Source: Amoebidium appalachense (taxonomy: Eukaryota > Ichthyosporea). Taken from it: a stretch of DNA of 64,000 bases. Position 1 is the stretch's first letter. Every line of letters starts with the position of its first letter. Shown piece by piece: positions 1 to 19,381 of the stretch. The stretch covers positions 7,750,001 through 7,814,000 of the forward strand of contig CAVNZM010000002.1 in assembly GCA_963693365.1 (NCBI GenBank), in the 5' to 3' direction. The notes beneath the pieces were generated by a model that worked only from the letters and a program-made list of their open reading frames with translations, searched no databases and had not been told where the DNA came from. Position numbers and translations under genes: made by a program.

Positions 1-2
1 CA

Positions 3-194
3 CGAGAGTACACGGATACGCACAGGGAAGAAGCACGAGAGTATAAGGAAACACATAGAGAAGATGCGCGGAACTACAGGAATAGTACGCACAGGGAAGC
101 GCATAGGGAAGATGCGCGGAAATACAGAGACACACACAGAGAAGAGCTACAACATTACAGGGAATCGCACGTGGAAGAGAATAGACAGTATCAG
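3..194 (+). CDS. Helitron exon: basic charged repeat, partial
   Basis: The third frame is open from base 3 and gives a highly charged repeat in which motifs such as REY, THRE and EDAR recur about every 17-20 residues. It ends in QYQ before a donor (GTATAT at 195). The phase is 0, which matches the acceptor at 1086. Basic, Arg/Glu-rich leader repeats of this kind occur at the N-terminus of many Helitron-like proteins; here I infer the link from phase and position. The beginning is cut off by the window edge. Confidence 0.5.
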
Positions 195-1086
195 GTATAT
201 TTTACATTTTTCTTTCGCCTTTTGGTCTTTACTTATTTTGCTTCGGGAGTTTCTTGCTTCTGAGCTCTATGCATAAACAACTTCTTTTTAGTTTGTTCAT
301 GGCTTTCTACTTTCTTACTTGCTTCGATGTTTTTTTGCCAAAAAAGGGGGAAAGAAAAGTAAGGGCAAGGAAAAAGCAGAAAAGAAACACTGTAAGGGAA
401 GGGGAATGGGTAAGGAATTGTTGATTTTGAAACCAGAGGGAAGGAAAGGAGGGGGGAGGGGCAGGCAAGATATGCGCAAATTTTCTGAAACCCCCCCCCC
501 CCCCCCCCTTCGTTTTTCGTTTCCCATTTGTGAGCTTTACGGAAAAAAAACAGAAAAGGTAAGAAACACGGAAGGGAAGGGGACAGGTAAGGGAAACACA
601 GGGGAAAAGGGAAACGAGGGAAATAAGGACTGGGGAACAATAAAATCGAAAAAAACACAGGGGAGGACAAGTGGGAATGGCGTTTAGTTCAAGGGTGAAG
701 AAGGGGGTAGGCAAGAAAGAAAAAATAGAAGATGAGAGGAGCAGGGAATTTTGAGCTTGATACATAATTAATTTAATAACTTTTTAAACTGACAACGAGA
801 AGGAAAAAGAAAGAAACAGGAAAAGGAGAGAGGGAAGGAAAGGGACAGAAAAGAACACGATACGGAAGAGGCAATGATGAAAAAAAAGCAGAATAGAAGA
901 AGAGAAAGGGGAGGGGGGGGGGGGGGGGTGGGGAGGGGGAAAGGAGGGAGGGAGGGGGGAGGGGGAGGAGGGAATAATAAACGGAAGAAAAAAATTAGAG
1001 GCAAGGGAAAATGCCCGGAAGAGAAATGGTTGATATTGTGCCAGTCCCAAAGAGTAGTATCTGATTGCACTTTTTGGCACGTGCAG
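195..1086 (+). other. Helitron intron with C and G runs
   Basis: Between the first two exons lies purine-rich sequence with a C run near 490-508 and G runs near 913-970. Purine-rich stretches at about 540-700 and 790-880 still resemble the basic repeat of the first exon and may be decayed repeat copies. The intron ends in GTGCAG at 1081-1086. I see no convincing additional exon. Confidence 0.4.
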
Positions 1087-2902
1087 GCGATACATCATAT
1101 GGAGGAAAGAGAGCAACAACTAGCATATCGTTTAAGGGAGACTGATACGACAACGAACAGTATCCACGAAACGGCTACATCCCTTCCCTCAGCCATTAGT
1201 ACCAATACTGTGCAGGAATCAGTGAACATTTACCGAGAGTTGATAAGTCCGGAAAATACAATGCACTTGTCATGTGCAGTATGCGATGAGCTGGTACCGA
1301 ACTCGAGTGTTATGCGCATTTCAACACTTGAATTTGCAGAAATTTATAGTTCTTTATTGCAACCGACCAATCAGCAAACAGATTTGTTTGAGCGTTGGCC
1401 TGAGCTAGATTCACGGGCTGAGTTGCTCACAGAACTTCGGGAAACTGGCTGTTTGATTGAGGTCGCCGGTCTTGAACAACACACTGATAACATTATGGTA
1501 CGCATCTGCAAAACATGCAATAACGCATTGAAAAAAGGACACACTCCATTTTACGCATTAGCCGGACCTAAATGGTTGGGACCGGATTGGCTACTGAATA
1601 AGTTTGGGAACCTGTCGTTTGCAGAGGAGAGAGCTGTTGCTCTTTACCGGTCTTCTATTCACCTGTGCCGTTTATCGTCGCCCTACTTCCTTGAAGATAC
1701 ACAATATTGGGCAATGAAAGGACACGTCATTACTCTTCCTCAATCACCAGGTGGAGTGGCGCAGAAACTGCCCCGTGCTCCTGCAGATACCGCAGGGAAC
1801 ATAGTGGTGCTTTTTTCCGGACCAAAAACAAGCGCGCGTGCATGTGTATATGCGTCTCAACTGTTTGTGGTTCGACGGCCTTATATAGAGACGTGTCTAC
1901 GTGACCTGTTCAAGTACAATAGACTTGAGGGTTACATCAACGTAATGTGCGACACGGATGCATTGCTTCAGTATCCGGAGAACAGTATTCTGGAACCGGT
2001 TCTGAACTGTGTGCAGGCTACATCGGAAGAAACGGAAACGGAAATGCCCAGTGAACCTCCGGTAATGATTGTACACGGCTCAGGGTTGATTGATACGGAG
2101 GGAAGCAATGTACAGAAAGAGCACCGAGCACGCACAGCAGCAGATTTACTAAACGAAACCGGAAGTTGTTTGAACATCCCAGCAGGAAACGATCCGATAA
2201 CGGATTTTTACGAGTTAGAAAAACTCATGGCGGGCTCTTACCCAAGTTTGTTTCCCCTTGGCATAGGTGGTCCGGTAGGGTCCACTTTCCAACGAGATAT
2301 TAGTCACTTACTGAACCTCCGAGGGGGCCGTTTTGGTGCACATCGAGCATTCGTGTTCGTGGCACTTGACATTCTTGCTAGGCACCAATCACTTTTTTCG
2401 TCTCGCCTCACTGCTAGACTCATGCCGGAGCAGAGCCGTTCACTCATCGGGCAAATAACACCCGAAATGCTTCGAAATGCGGTTCAAACGTCACGTGAGC
2501 ACCAGAACATTCATAACCCCCACATAACAGCTTTACAGCACGCCATTGATATCACCGGGAGTAGGGTTTTAGGTTCTGTTGCGACTAAAATGCGTCACCG
2601 TCAGCAAGCTTTTAGCCAAGCTATCCACGATGGTCCCTATGATATTTGGTTAACAACAAATTTTGGTGAAACATACGACCCCCTTCTCTATCGTTGTATG
2701 GGGGATTTAGGTTACAGTCAAAATCTACCATCAGTTAACGATAGAGCACGTGACGCTGCAAACAATCCAATGGCTGTTGTGAGATATTTTGGAATCAAAC
2801 TGAATGCCCTTCTTCGTGGATTACTTGGGTTTCATCGAAATGGCGGCAGTGTATTGGGACAGCTACAGGGGTACACTGAGGAAACGGAATGCCAAGGACG
2901 AG
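1087..2902 (+). CDS. Helitron exon: zinc-finger and Helitron_like_N region
   Basis: The exon is open from the acceptor at 1086; the first Met codon is 1099. It encodes about 605 residues. Near the start are paired cysteines (CAVCDE, then CKTCNN about 95 residues later), as in the cysteine-rich region that precedes Helitron Rep. The C-terminal third carries a match to the Helitron N domain: SLFPLGIGG, then IWLTTNFGE, then NPMAVVRYFGIKLNALL. The exon stops at GRG, in the middle of the Rep HUH motif, at a strong donor (GTAAGT, 2903), phase 1. Frame and phase continue exactly into 4481. Confidence 0.8.
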
Positions 2903-4480
<1,578 letters not shown>

Positions 4481-6214
4481 GTACATTGCACCCGCATCTA
4501 GCCATTTCCACCAAGAGAGATCATCCTACTGAGATACACACCCTGTGCCAAGATCCCGAGTACAAGCGTCAGTTTGGATTGTACGCTGATGCCATCTGCA
4601 GTCAAGACATTGGAAATTTGCCATGGGAGTGGCTTGTGCAACAAACAAACTCTGCCGATATCAACGATTTGGCCATCCCGGTTCGACTCGAGAACCAAAG
4701 CCTACAAGACTGGCAACGAGCCGTCATGCAGGGTGACAGAGAGCGCCGTCGAGCCATTGCCTCGGCAGCGAAAACAGCATTCGGAGGGAAAGAGCACTTG
4801 TGCAAAAAACCCCCCGCAACGGTTGAAAGCGCCGAGTACAAATTAGATACGTTAGGAGTGGTTGCGTGCTTGCAGTTTCACGAGCACACATCCAGTTGCT
4901 ACAAAACAGAGCGTGCAACAAAAACACACACGTGCCGGTCATCTATCCCAAGAATATTGTACGATCAAACACAATACAACGAAGCGAAAAGTCAACTTGA
5001 GCAGAAACGACATTTCGGTTATACCGTGCCCTTCAATCCTGTGCTATCATCAGAACTACGATGCAATATGGAACTTCGCCTCATCAATACCGGAGCCAAT
5101 GACCAGTACGACCTTCTTCTATACATCACCAATTACCAAACCAAGAGGCAATTACCTATCCACCAACAACATTCCATTGCAGCAGCGGTCATATCTGAAC
5201 TGCAAAACCCAGTGTCCGAAAATGAAATACAACCCGTAAATACGCACGACACTGAACCTCCACACTCAGATACCGGTTACATATCACGTGTCTTGAACAA
5301 AATTCAAAACACCTTATATATACGACAGGAAATTTCAGCCCCGATGGCAATACTCCTGTTCACTGGAGGACATGATGCCGACCACCTAAGCAGCGTACAG
5401 TTCAGCCCGCTTAATATTTCCCCTATTTTAGCCGCTCTACAACATACCCTGCCAACGCACATCCGCTTCGATTTCCATCGTGACTCGGCATTCGATTCGG
5501 ACTCCGAATTGGATTCGGATGAGGATGAAGAGCATGGTTTTTCACGGTCACAAGAAAATGAAACACGACCCAATGAAACAGCGGATACAAGAGCAGAATC
5601 CTACCAGCTTGCAGTTACAAATGACCGGGTGTGTTTTGTTAACGATCGAGTAGATTACCAATTTCGTGGGGATACCCAACCGGTAGCGCAAATGCCCGTG
5701 TACGCTCTTGTACGTAACTATCACAAAGTTCGTCAGGATAATCAACATCACCGTCTGAAACGAATTCCACTGGATGCAAGACACCCGCAAGCCACAACAC
5801 ACGAATGGGCAGAGCGTTCTTCTCCAGTAGTGCCTCACCTCTACAACTATCTTCCACCGAGTGCCAAACATGCTCAATACCGGGCACTGTGGATTTTAGC
5901 GCACACTAAAGCACACGATTGTACAGCCACCAGTTTATTAACTGTTAATGGCCAGTTATTGTCACCTGAAAATGCCTTGCAACAATATATGGAAGACCTC
6001 CAAATAAACGACCCTTTCAGTATGCTACCGATCATCCAAAACATGCTGTTCCTTAGCCGCGGGAGGGAACAATCGCACCAGCATCAAACTCGTGTCAATG
6101 AAGAACAGGCATTCGCTCGTCAATACCATGATGATATTGGTACCCGAACCAACTCGGAATACGTAACGGAGGAAATGGATGAAGGTGAAACAAGTTTGGA
6201 AGAAGAAATTGACC
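4481..6214 (+). CDS. Helitron exon: HUH Rep endonuclease core
   Basis: This exon gives the catalytic part of the rolling-circle replication initiator. Joined to the previous exon it reads QGRG then TLHPHLA, an HUH metal-binding motif (His-Pro-His). About 200 residues on, LLLYITNYQTK fits the Helitron two-tyrosine motif (Y-x3-Y followed by K) that nicks and joins DNA. PFNPVLSSELRCNME matches the conserved block between the two. A serine/aspartate/glutamate-rich acidic stretch lies at about 5485-5540. I end the exon at 6214, before GCAAGC, because no usable GT donor exists and phase 1 then fits the acceptor at 6742. This would be a GC-AG intron. Confidence 0.8.
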
Positions 6215-6423
6215 GCAAGCCTAGATTTCCCCTTCTTCTCCCTCGTCCCTCACTCTCCCCCTTTTTTACTCTTCTTTCGTTTCTGTGATCATCCAAACAT
6301 CATCCCCCCCCCCTCCCCCCCCCCCCCCCCCCCCCGACAATTTTTCATGTACCCCACCATCCTTCCCCTCCATCCTTCTCCCCCCCCCCCCCCCCCCTTC
6401 GGCTTCCTTTTGCAACCCCCCCT

Positions 6424-6465
<42 letters not shown>

Positions 6466-6742
6466 TTCTCTCCTTCCCCAGCCGATCAATTTTGTTTGCA
6501 TAGTCGTTTTTATGTACCTCACTTTTCTTCCCCTTCCTTTATGTTGGCATTTAAGTTGCTCATCATGGCTTTGCACCAATTCATCATCTCTCTCACATCA
6601 CCCCCTCTCCCATGCCCTCCCTCCCCACTGTCCCCCCCCCCCCCCCCCCCCCCCCCCTCCCTCCTCCCCCTCCTCCTCCCCCCCCCCCCCCCCCCCCCCC
6701 CCGGCAATTGCCTATCAAAAAGACCACACAGGTTCTTCACAG
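6215..6742 (+). other. Probable GC-AG intron rich in C runs
   Basis: The intron holds five long C runs (about 6305-6335, 6380-6397, 6418-6464, 6630-6656, 6679-6702) and little else. The 5' end GCAAGC fits the GC-AG donor class. The acceptor TTCACAG at 6742 restores the helicase frame in phase 1. An upstream alternative, CACACAG at 6731, gives the wrong phase. Confidence 0.5.
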
Positions 6743-8621
6743 AGCAAGTTGAGTTGGACTGGCCGGTAACTTTGAGTGCAGAAAAGGCACGGAGAATTCA
6801 CCAGCGCACACACTCACTGGCAATTGTGGCTGCACCCACAAGCACTACAACGCAACCGCCTACGGTGGATATCCATCCTATGGATACCGACCACATACTT
6901 GACCCGGAACCGGAGATTCTCCGAATTTCACTGCCACGCAATCCAACACTCACGGCACCGGCTGGAATCCCTACAATCGATCGGGCGATAACCGAGTGGC
7001 AGTTAAGTGGCCGAGCGAAAGACGCATTCACGTATGTCGCAACACACATGGAACATACACGGCAATATCTATCCACAAAGGACCCCATGCGCAAACCACA
7101 ACAATTCATAATGCAGTGTCTCGGAGAAGCAGGGTCTGGAAAGTCACATCTTATTAGAGCTATCAAATGGTTTGCGCAGGAATTGGATATGGCTGGCTGT
7201 GTTTTGTTTGTTGCTCCAACAGGCCAAGCCACACACAACATTGGTGGGTCTACCATTCATAGTACCCTTCAGATCCCTGTAGTGACAGGCAACGAAGAAG
7301 ATCCACACCCATTATCAGAGCGCTCGCCACTCATTGACATTTGGGATAACATCCACTATCTGTTTTGTGACGAGATGAGTATGGTTGGGGCTTTCCTATT
7401 GGATGAGATAAACACTCACATCCAAAATAAATTTCCAGGAGAAAGACACACCAAACCTTTTGGTGATATAAACATATGTTTTTTCGGTGATATGTTTCAG
7501 CTTCCACCGGTTGGGGATTGTGCTTTGTACGAAACCCCTCGATTTGATCCAACTCGGAAATACAAACCGAAGCACCTGATCAAATTGAACAAGCAAATTT
7601 GCGGTTCTCGCCTTTACCGAGATAATTTCACCACCACATTCCTGTTAAACCAACAACACCGACAGCACGATGCTGATTACCTCGCTTTCGTGCGAGAATT
7701 GAAAACAGGAGAAGTAACTGAGGCACACCAACAAAAACTACGCAATCGCACGAACATCGTGTCGTCAGATATCCAACACGTCATCGTCCTTTCCAATGAA
7801 CTGCGTATGCACCTTAATATGCGCAGACTTCTTTCCAGAGCGGCTCAAACTCGCCAACCAATCACCATTGCACCGAGCACAGATGTTCTTTCCCGCAGTA
7901 GGCAAATGACGCACAGTATTCAAATGACGCTCTCTACCATGCATGACAAAAAAACCAAGGGTTTGCTTACGTATCTGTTTCTTTTGGAGGGACAGCCGTA
8001 TATTCTCACGAACAACCGTCAGCCTGAAAAATTCGTATGTTGAGTTGGGACTCTGCAACGGAACCATGTTTGACCAACTTACACATATCGAACGGCATTC
8101 GGACGACATACATGTACAGCCCATCAACACAACCATCTTCGGGTACCAAGTACGGGCAGTATTCCTTACACGTCCACCCAAGTTTGTAATACTGCATGCA
8201 GAATGTCCGGATCATCCACAGTTACTTCAACTCGATCCCGGTGAGGTTCCCATTTTTCCTATCACGCAACGATTTACAGTGGAAAGTACTCGCCATAAAT
8301 TCAGAAAACAATACACAACAATAAAGCGCACACAACTGCCACTCACACCGGCATTTGCGATAACGGATTACAACTCTCAAGGTCGGGGAATGCACAGAGT
8401 CGGCCTTTGCCTTCACGGAGCCCATCACCAGTCAGCATATGTACAATGCACTCGCATACACAGTTGGAACGAAATGTACATTTTGTCTGACTTCGACGTT
8501 AACAAGCTGTGTACTGAAAAGCCAAATGATGCACTCTTCAATTACTATAAAGCATTGGAAGAGCAACAAGCTGCCACACTCGCACACCTACGCACGCGGA
8601 TACTTCAACGTTCACCTACAG
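6743..8621 (+). CDS. Helitron exon: PIF1-like superfamily 1 helicase, frameshifted
   Basis: The helicase motifs appear in order: Walker A GEAGSGKSHLI (about 7125), Walker B/DEMSMVG (about 7371), motif III GDMFQLPPVGD (about 7489), an arginine-finger region LNQQHRQ (about 7644), motif V TDYNSQGRGMHRVGL (about 8362) and motif VI SAYVQCTRIHSW (about 8433). This is the 5'-3' PIF1-type helicase that unwinds the donor strand in Helitrons. The frame used for motifs I-IV stops at 8041-8043. Motifs V and VI continue one base over, so a single-base shift lies at about 8020-8042, near a run of five A. The exon ends ACAG before GTATGC (8622), phase 1. Confidence 0.85.
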
Positions 8622-9315
8622 GTATGCTATCTGTCTTCCTTTCTTCTCCCCGCGCCCCCCTCCCCCCCCCCCCCCTCTCCAACCCCTCCCCTGGGTATCT
8701 TCCCCCCCCCCCCCCTCCCCTCCCCGCTCCCCCCTCCCTCCCTCCCTCCTCCACACGACCCATACTGTTACTATATGCATATTTTCCCTTTCATTTCACT
8801 ACCCCCTCTTCTCAAGTATATTTAGTTTCTTTCGTTCTCCCCCCCTCCCCCCCCCCCCCCTCCCCCTCCCTCCCATCCGCAAACATTCTCCTTCTCAACA
8901 TGTACACTTTCTCCTCAACTACCCTCTCCCCTTCATGTCCCCGCCTCGTCCCCCCCCCCCCCTCTTCCTCACTCGTCCAATAGAGATCCCCCCCCTCCCC
9001 GTCAACACTCCAAACACACACCCTAAGCCACACATGTTCCGTAAGTTATACTTCCCTTTCCTCTCAATATCCCTTTTCTTTCCCCTTTCGAGACCCGCCC
9101 GGTTCTTCTCTCCTCCCCTTCCCCTCCCCTCCTCCCCCTCCTCCCCTCCCCGAACAAGAAACAGGAAGCCAATTCTGTTATTATTCGTCCACATACACCA
9201 TTGCATTTCGCTACCCTCTCCACTCATTCCATTCACCTGTCCTTACTCTGCCCCCCCCCCCCCCCCCCCCCCCCTCCCCCTTCCTCCCGACACTCACCTC
9301 TTTTTCTCCACACAG
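8622..9315 (+). other. Helitron intron, pyrimidine-rich
   Basis: C/T-rich DNA with many runs of 8-14 C. It starts GTATGC at 8622 and ends CCACACAG at 9315. Nothing protein-like was found in either strand. Confidence 0.6.
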
Positions 9316-11120
<1,805 letters not shown>

Positions 11121-11307
11121 TCGTGTACCTCTTCCGTCCCTCCCAGAAATCAAAACAATACTGACCTACCTCTCCTCGCATACCCAACAACATATCAATG
11201 CATTCGCCTACCACCCCCCCCCCTCCTTAATGTCTTTTCCTTCCGCTCTCTGTCCCCCCCCCCACTTCTCCCTCCTCGTTTTTTCCTCTTTCCCTTTGCC
11301 CACACAG

Positions 11308-11933
11308 TGTATGGCCAGGAGTGCATCATGGTGCCGGTTCCACAAGGCTACATGCCAACCCAACGAATTCGGAACCAAGGAGGAGGTAACTGTTTCTTCT
11401 ATGCAGCCAACATCGATCGTACACAATATATCGTCGCTCTTCAACATGCAATTCAAACCCGCCCAGAAATTCGCTCACTTGTCCAACGTGCCTATGAAGA
11501 ATACGCTACACAACTCACACGGTCTCGCCCGTCTTTCACGGCTTCATCTCTTTTCCAACAGTATCCCAACTTGGAAAGCATCGCTACGCAATATTATCAA
11601 GCTACAGAACACAATGATCCACAGCAAAGGACAAATTCGGAACAACAATTTGACAGAGCACTGAATGAAACCATAGCTCAAGAAATGACAAATGGCTTTG
11701 AAGCGTATCTTCGTGTCTTTTCAAACCCAACAGTGTACATGGAACACGAGGATATCACACTATTCTGTGCCGTTGCAAATACACATATTCTTGTTCACAC
11801 AGTGCATCCTGCTTTCCCTGCAGTCACACATTACGGTCCACCTGTGTCCTCCACAGTAAGAGCAATAGCAATGCACATGACTGTTAATCCCTATTGCCAA
11901 CACTTTGAAGAATTGCGGCCTTTTTCCATGTAA
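11308..11933 (+). CDS. Helitron last exon: OTU-like cysteine protease domain
   Basis: Phase-1 acceptor at 11307 (CACACAG); TAA stop at 11931-11933; about 208 residues. GGGNCFFYAA fits the OTU active-site motif (usually DGNCLFRA) with the catalytic Cys present; the usual Asp before Gly-Asn-Cys is Gly here. EHEDITLFCAVANTHILVH fits the core beta strands, and NPYCQHFEEL supplies the candidate catalytic His near the C-terminus. OTU domains cleave ubiquitin-type chains in cells; their job in Helentrons is not established. The Asp change could weaken activity, so protease activity is uncertain. Confidence 0.75.
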
Positions 11934-12589
<656 letters not shown>

Positions 12590-12975
12590 TTGTGGACACG
12601 GTACAAACAGAGTGGAATCCCCACTCGCAAACCTTGATTCAATGGTGTACGTGTGATGGGAAGATATACCCACACGGTACAAAATGGCGTACGCGTGATG
12701 GGAAGACATACCCACACGGTACAAAGTAGTGTACGCGTGATGGGAAGACATACCCACACGGTACAAACTGTTGTACGCGTGATGGGAAAAACATGCCCAC
12801 ACGGTACAAAACAGTGGAGTCTCCACTCAGAAAACCTGATTCAATGGTGTACACGTGATGGGAAAAACATGCCCACACGGTACAAAAGAGTGCAAACCCA
12901 CTCTGAATTTTCAATGGTGTACACGTAGTGGATGAAACATGCCCACACGGTACAAAGAGAGTGGAACCCCCACTC
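12590..12975 (+). repeat. Tandem array of ~50-bp units with small palindromes
   Basis: The core CCCACACGGTACAAA recurs at least six times, each preceded by a GTGTACG/ACGTGATGGGAA block. Spacing is about 50-55 bp in the left half and wider (about 80-85 bp) in the right half, where units also carry GTGGA-x-TCCAC type palindromes and a GATTCAATGGTGTAC block. No open frame of interest. Confidence 0.85.
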
Positions 12976-14137
<1,162 letters not shown>

Positions 14138-14139
14138 TC

Positions 14140-14224
14140 CCTACCACTCACACGCGCATACCATATCATGTGCACGCAAACACACACAAACACACACACA
14201 CAAACACACACACACACACCTCTC

Positions 14225-14260
<36 letters not shown>

Positions 14261-14338
14261 CACACACGCACACACGCACTGCAGACACACACGCACGCAC
14301 ACACACACACACACACACATGTGTGCACAATACACACA

Positions 14339-14396
<58 letters not shown>

Positions 14397-14423
14397 CTGC
14401 ATCCTCTCCCCTTCCCCTTCCCC

Positions 14424-14457
<34 letters not shown>

Positions 14458-14690
14458 CCCACACACACACACCCATAACACCCAACACACACAAATCAAC
14501 ACACCCGCACTGCATAAGTGCCTAACTCCTCTCATATGGTAGCTCCCCCGCCCGCACACACACATGCAACTTCCCTCTCCCTACCCGATACCTCTTCTAC
14601 CTCCTCCCCCAACCCGCCTCTCCTTCACCTCCCCCACACACGCACACACACACGCGCGCGCGCGCGCGCCACGCTTCCCCACTGCCTCGT
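14140..14690 (+). repeat. CA/CG microsatellites and C run
   Basis: (CA)n with GC and TG interruptions (14170-14395), a C run (about 14427-14456), more CA and a CGCGCG tract (about 14655-14668). No gene. Confidence 0.8.
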
Positions 14691-15420
14691 ATGGAGATTG
14701 GGCCACAGATCGAGGCTCCGCCGAGATCAGTTTTATTTATCATAAGATCGGGATTATACCTTCCTTGAAAGGACTTTACCTATATAGGATGGACAAGGGT
14801 GTACATAAGGGTAGTGCGTAAGAGAAAAGAGCTTTCGTCTCTCCGTAATTCTTTTTTCTTTCTGTTTTGTTTCTTTTTGCCATTCATGCCTTTAGTCTTC
14901 ATACGCCCGTTCAATGATTGTTGACCCAATCACATCAGTCTGATTTCCAGCCCTTTCGCCGCGTAGAGACTGTGGCCGGCCCGGCATGCTCGTGTTTTCT
15001 GTCATCAAGTTGTTACGTATGTAAAAAGGGTCAACATCAGAAATGTATTCATACTAATTAAGTTGCCCAAAAACTCTTCTAAGAAATTTTCTTTATTCTT
15101 TGCCAGTTAAGTGCACATAGAGTGACAACAGGTGCACAAGGCCAGGGCACACCCGAAACAGGTGGGTACCTTAGGGTGCGTAGGGGGCCAATCGTACCAC
15201 AGTAACCCCGGGGGCGTGCTGTTGTGCTGCTGTCTGTTGCTGGCATGATCATCCTCCCGTGTGTGCATGTCCGCCAGCTCTCAGAATCCTCTATAGGCCT
15301 CCGAGGCTCCATCCCCTCTGCCCTCCGAACTGAAATGAAAAGCTGTATTAGCTGGCTCCTCACAGCGGCGCAAGAACTATCACATCATGCTACTGGAAGA
15401 ATGCAATGAGACTCAAGCGT
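14691..15420. other. Unique sequence, no gene recognised
   Basis: Mixed-composition DNA with a T-rich stretch (14840-14880). The longest open frame is a 94-codon minus-strand frame (15079-15363) without recognisable motifs. I see no splice-supported exon. Confidence 0.5.
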
Positions 15421-16730
<1,310 letters not shown>

Positions 16731-17246
16731 GATGGGCCTACGTGGGCTTTTATGGCTGTACTCGTTTTTGGTAATTCTTCGCCTATCTTCTGTATAACTT
16801 GAACACTCCGAATTTCGTGCATCTATCAACTTATATATAAACTTTGCGTATATATGAATCGTATTGAGCATGCGCTGGGGCAAGCTATGCCATCATCAAA
16901 TCAAATTGTGAGCCCCGCGGCGGCGACGCAGAGTCGTAATATTGCGACTTCAAGTCACAGCAACCTTGACTTTAACCAAGTCAAGCTATGCCGGCTTGAC
17001 TTCTTATTAGAATTGGTGAGAGGAGCTGGTGACTTGTCCTGACCATCAGTTGCGACTTGAGTCTTCAGGTGACTTTTTAATATATATTGTAGAAATACGC
17101 TTACGAATGATTCTGAGTTGACGCTAACTTACAAACGTTCTTGAGTGTGTGGACCTTGTTGCGTGTCTACATGTACGAAAGGTAGCCCTACGTATATACC
17201 TGCATGTGAGTGAGCCCGAGAAGAAGAGAAACACACGCACCCACAC

Positions 17247-17331
<85 letters not shown>

Positions 17332-17450
17332 TGTACACAAACACACACACACGTGCACACACACTAGTAGGGTACGAGCACAGCAGCTTCGTGAAGCTGT
17401 GACTTGAAGTCACATGTGCACCCCCCTGCAGAAAAAAATCGCCACACACA
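16731..17450 (+). other. Unique sequence with recurring GACTTGAAGTC-like motifs, then a CA tract
   Basis: Between 16930 and 17080 the motif GACTT and its complement AAGTC recur at least nine times (for example GACTTCAAGTC and GACTTGAGTC). Another copy, GACTTGAAGTC, lies at 17401. A (CA)n tract fills about 17235-17350. I see no gene; the motif cluster may be a decayed tandem repeat. Confidence 0.45.
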
Positions 17451-17537
17451 TGCAGGTATACACATATACGCACACAATCATACACGCAAATGTGACTTTA
17501 ATACACATGCACAAGCATGTAAGCACCACAATCACAA

Positions 17538-17569
<32 letters not shown>

Positions 17570-17622
17570 AGTGTGCAACCACACACACTGTAGCACACAC
17601 ACACATGCACACACGCACACAT

Positions 17623-17669
<47 letters not shown>

Positions 17670-17751
17670 GTGTGCACACACACACACTGTAGCACACACA
17701 CACATGCACACACGCACACACACACGCACACACACACACACACACGTGACA

Positions 17752-17788
<37 letters not shown>

Positions 17789-17851
17789 ATACACACATAC
17801 ACACACAACACACCCACCCACGCGCACACACACCGTGTGTGTACACACACT

Positions 17852-17902
<51 letters not shown>

Positions 17903-18286
17903 ACACGCACACGCACACGCACACAAACTGTACACTTACGCATGGCACAGGCAAACACACGGTCTGTGCAGTCGCACAAACACACACAGACGCGCGCGCC
18001 CACGCTACGTGTACACACACACAAGGCACACCATTGCCATGCACCTGCGCACACACACGCACACACACACACACACACACCCCGTGCAGTCACACAAGCA
18101 CACACACACACACCGTGCAGTCACACAAGCGTACACAGACGCGCTGCGTCGGCGCGCACTGTACAAGCAGAGAGAGACGCACACACACCGTGTGCACACA
18201 CACACACTGTAGCACACACACACATGCACACACGCACACACACACGCACACACACACACACACACATAAACACACACACACACGTG

Positions 18287-18318
<32 letters not shown>

Positions 18319-18402
18319 ACATGTATACACATACACGCACAACACACCCACCCACGTGCACACACACCGTGTGTGTACACACACTGACACACATACACAC
18401 GT

Positions 18403-18470
<68 letters not shown>

Positions 18471-18594
18471 CTTCCGCATGGCACAGGCAAACACACGGTC
18501 TGTGCAGTCGCACAAACACACACAGACGCGCGCGCCCACGTGTACACACACACAAGGCACACCATTGCCATGCACATGCGCACACAAGTACCAG

Positions 18595-18631
<37 letters not shown>

Positions 18632-19039
18632 GGGGGGGAGAAGAGAGAGGGAGGGGGGGGGGGAGGGGGAGAGAGAGGGAGAGAGAGAGACTCAGGGGGG
18701 GGGAGTGTGTGTGTGTGTGTGTGCACGTGTGTGCCTGGTGTGTACACAAGGTTCTAAGTGTAGCAGACTCCGAGGCTACCCACATGTGAACAGATATTGT
18801 GTTCGAGCCTCATTCAACTCAACTACAACCTGAGGCATACATATATTAAAGAAGACTGACGCTCCACAGTGAGCAAAGGCAGAAATCGCCAAACACAATT
18901 ATGTACACGCACGCACACAATCATACACGCAAATGTGACTTTAATACACATGCACAAGCACCCAACGGCATGTAAGCACGCGCGCACACACACACACACA
19001 CCGCCAAACACACACACTGCTAGCACACATGCACACACG

Positions 19040-19080
<41 letters not shown>

Positions 19081-19101
19081 GTGACACACACATACACGCG
19101 T

Positions 19102-19175
<74 letters not shown>

Positions 19176-19317
19176 GTATACACACACATACACACACACA
19201 CACCCGCTGTGCACACACACGCACACACGCACACACACACCCCGTGCAGTCACAAAAGCGCACACAGACGCGCTGCGTCAGCGCGCACCGTAAACACACA
19301 CCGTAGATGCCGAGACT

Positions 19318-19381
<64 letters not shown>

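Noticed and set aside
15079-15363. 94-codon minus-strand frame
   Set aside because: No recognised domain and no supporting exon structure.
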